A stretch of 50,481 nucleotides of DNA from Streptomyces sp. SBT349. GTDB taxonomy: Bacteria; Actinomycetota; Actinomycetes; Streptomycetales; Streptomycetaceae. Location: assembly GCF_001083795.1 (NCBI RefSeq), contig NZ_LAVK01000010.1, positions 1-50,481 of the forward strand. The letters run 5' to 3'. Shown in pieces: positions 49,506 through 50,481 of the stretch (position 1 is the stretch's first letter; each line of letters starts with the position of its first letter). A program made the position numbers and the translations under genes. The notes below the pieces were generated by a model that did not search any database, had not been told where the DNA came from, and worked only from the letters and a program-made list of their open reading frames with translations.

Positions 49506-50402
49506 TCAACCGGCCGTGATCCCCAGGGGCGCGAGCACCTCGTGCAGGGCGGCTCGGGTGGGGGCGTCGAGCGGGCGTGCGGGGGAGCGGACGGTGGCGT
49601 CGGCGATGAGCTTCCGGGCGAGGAGCACCTCCTTGTGTATCGCCCAGGCCCAGCCCTGCTGGAGTCCGTGCAGTACCAGGGGCAGCAGCCGGGCGAAACC
49701 CTCCCGGGCCCGCGCGCGACGTCCGGCGGCCCAGTCGTCGAGCACCGGGCGCAGCAGGTCGGGGAACTCGCAGGCGGGCATGGTGCCGATGGCGCCGCGG
49801 GCGTACTCGTCGAGGCAGAACTGGGCGTTCAGGCCGCCCAGGACCGCGAAGTCCTCGCCGGTGGACGTGCCGACCACGGCGGTCACCTTGGCCGGTGTCG
49901 GCGGCGCCTCGACCTTGACCGAGGTGACGCCCGGCAGCTCGCCGAGCCCGGCCAGCGTCGCGGGGGTCATGGTCACGCCGGTGACTCCGGGGGCGTCCTG
50001 GACCATCACCTCGCAGTCCGTGGCGGCCGCGACGTCCGCGTAGAAGTCGTGGATCTGCGCGGGGGTGGGCTTGACCATGTACGGCGGCAGCACCATGAGC
50101 GCGGCGGCGCCGTCCGCCGCCGCGGCGCGGGCCTGTTCCACGGCGGTGACCGTAGAGGTCGCGTTGACCCCGGCCACCACCGGGACCGCGCCCGCCGCGA
50201 CGTCGACGACCTCGCGCAGCACGCGTGCGCGCTCCTCGGCGGTGAGTGCGAAGGTCTCGCTCGCCATGCCGGAGACCGCCAGCCCGTCGACGCCGCTGAT
50301 GAGGTTGAACTCCACCACGCGGCGCAACGAGGGGAGGTCGAGGGATCCGTCCGAGGTGAAGGGGGTCGCCAGGATCGGCGCGAGGCCGTGGACGAGGGGC
50401 AT
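49506..50402 (-). CDS. Dihydrodipicolinate-synthase-family aldolase/lyase
   Basis: A 298-residue TIM-barrel protein of the DapA/NAL family, starting at ATG 50402. Visible features: ILATPFTSDGSLDLPSLRRV, GVDGLAVSGMASETFALTAEER, VPVVAGVNATST, and the Schiff-base Lys in TSVKVEAPPTP. The catalytic Tyr normally found in a YN(x)P motif is replaced in EVMVQDAPGVTGV, so it is not a true dihydrodipicolinate synthase. Following an enolase-superfamily gene, it probably acts as an aldolase or dehydratase on a 2-keto-3-deoxy acid in sugar-acid breakdown. Confidence 0.88.
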   Translation of the reverse strand: MPLVHGLAPILATPFTSDGSLDLPSLRRVVEFNLISGVDGLAVSGMASETFALTAEERARVLREVVDVAAGAVPVVAGVNATSTVTAVEQARAAAADGAAALMVLPPYMVKPTPAQIHDFYADVAAATDCEVMVQDAPGVTGVTMTPATLAGLGELPGVTSVKVEAPPTPAKVTAVVGTSTGEDFAVLGGLNAQFCLDEYARGAIGTMPACEFPDLLRPVLDDWAAGRRARAREGFARLLPLVLHGLQQGWAWAIHKEVLLARKLIADATVRSPARPLDAPTRAALHEVLAPLGITAG

Positions 50403-50409
50403 GGGGGAA

Positions 50410-50481
50410 TCAGTCCTTTCCGGCGAGGTCGCGGACGACCTGCTCGTCGACGTCGATGCCGAGGCCGGGGCGGCCGGGGAG
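50410..50481 (-). CDS. Enolase-superfamily (mandelate racemase/sugar-acid dehydratase) protein, C-terminal fragment
   Basis: Only the last 23 codons lie in the window, reading LPGRPGLGIDVDEQVVRDLA and then GKD before the stop. The PGLGIDVDE segment is the common C-terminal signature of mandelate-racemase/galactonate-dehydratase proteins. The stop is seven bases before the aldolase start, with the GGAAAGG ribosome site of the aldolase inside its last codons, so the two are one operon. A dehydratase feeding the aldolase is likely. Confidence 0.6.
   Translation of the reverse strand, partial: LPGRPGLGIDVDEQVVRDLAGKD

Noticed and set aside
1..50481. tRNA, rRNA, CRISPR, transposase, riboswitch
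   Set aside because: Nothing with the needed structure or motif was recognised on either strand. Small structured RNAs could be missed by eye.

Overview
The window is GC-rich throughout, with frequent GTG and TTG starts, ATGA/GTGA-type gene overlaps, mycothiol-linked and Tat-exported proteins, and families typical of Streptomyces and close relatives. It reads as accessory chromosome of a streptomycete. It holds two adjacent specialised-metabolite regions followed by a LacI-controlled catabolic island. No rRNA, tRNA, CRISPR array or transposase was seen.

Region A (1 to about 19.1 kb). A minus-strand operon runs from 8274 off the left edge: an unrecognised protein, a GNAT acetyltransferase, an intact amino-acid-type AMP ligase, an HSL-like hydrolase, a second AMP ligase with eroded catalytic motifs, an acyl-carrier-protein/rhodanese fusion, a flavin oxidoreductase, a DUF3291 protein, and a cupin whose C-terminus is cut by the window edge. 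The last residues look like the start of a MetRS-like domain, so it may be a cupin-MetRS hydrazine synthetase. Further right are an MFS exporter, an operon of Nudix, inositol-phosphatase-like, DegT aminotransferase, Gfo/Idh dehydrogenase and DOMON-like genes, a divergent AurF-type diiron N-oxygenase with an MFS exporter, and a nucleotidyltransferase/ArsR pair facing a DUF402 gene. Two divergent promoters about 4.3 kb apart carry the same palindrome, ATTCG(C/T)CCCGGGCCGAAT.

Region B (19.1 to about 33.6 kb) is a phosphonate cluster. pepM at 24862 encodes phosphoenolpyruvate mutase with the diagnostic EDKLFPKLNS motif. It is transcribed divergently from an operon for a D-2-hydroxyacid dehydrogenase, a Zn alcohol dehydrogenase, an ArgC-like reductase and one 799-codon ORF fusing a phosphoglycerate-kinase-like domain to an iron alcohol dehydrogenase. 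This set matches the valinophos logic: phosphonopyruvate to phosphonolactate, then acyl phosphate, phosphonolactaldehyde and 2,3-dihydroxypropylphosphonate. No phosphonopyruvate decarboxylase or ATP-grasp ligase is present. Instead the right arm has a thymidylate-kinase-like protein and a second fusion, a FomA/IPK-like kinase joined in frame to a PhnW-type transaminase. A large FAD/NAD(P) protein, a mycothiol-dependent enzyme, a PNPOx-family protein and an XRE-TPR regulator follow. My inference is an aminated and/or phosphorylated three-carbon phosphonate that may be undescribed.

Region C (33.7 kb to the end) holds an IclR regulator, an FMN reductase, a small secreted protein and two paralogous LacI regulators with palindromic operators. 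The LacI genes bracket an FAD oxidoreductase, a hydantoinase A-type protein, an unknown protein, a permease and two Tat-exported glycoside-hydrolase-like proteins. Beyond them lie a RidA protein, an alpha/beta hydrolase, a DHDPS-family aldolase and the end of an enolase-superfamily gene, suggesting uptake and breakdown of carbohydrate or organic acids.
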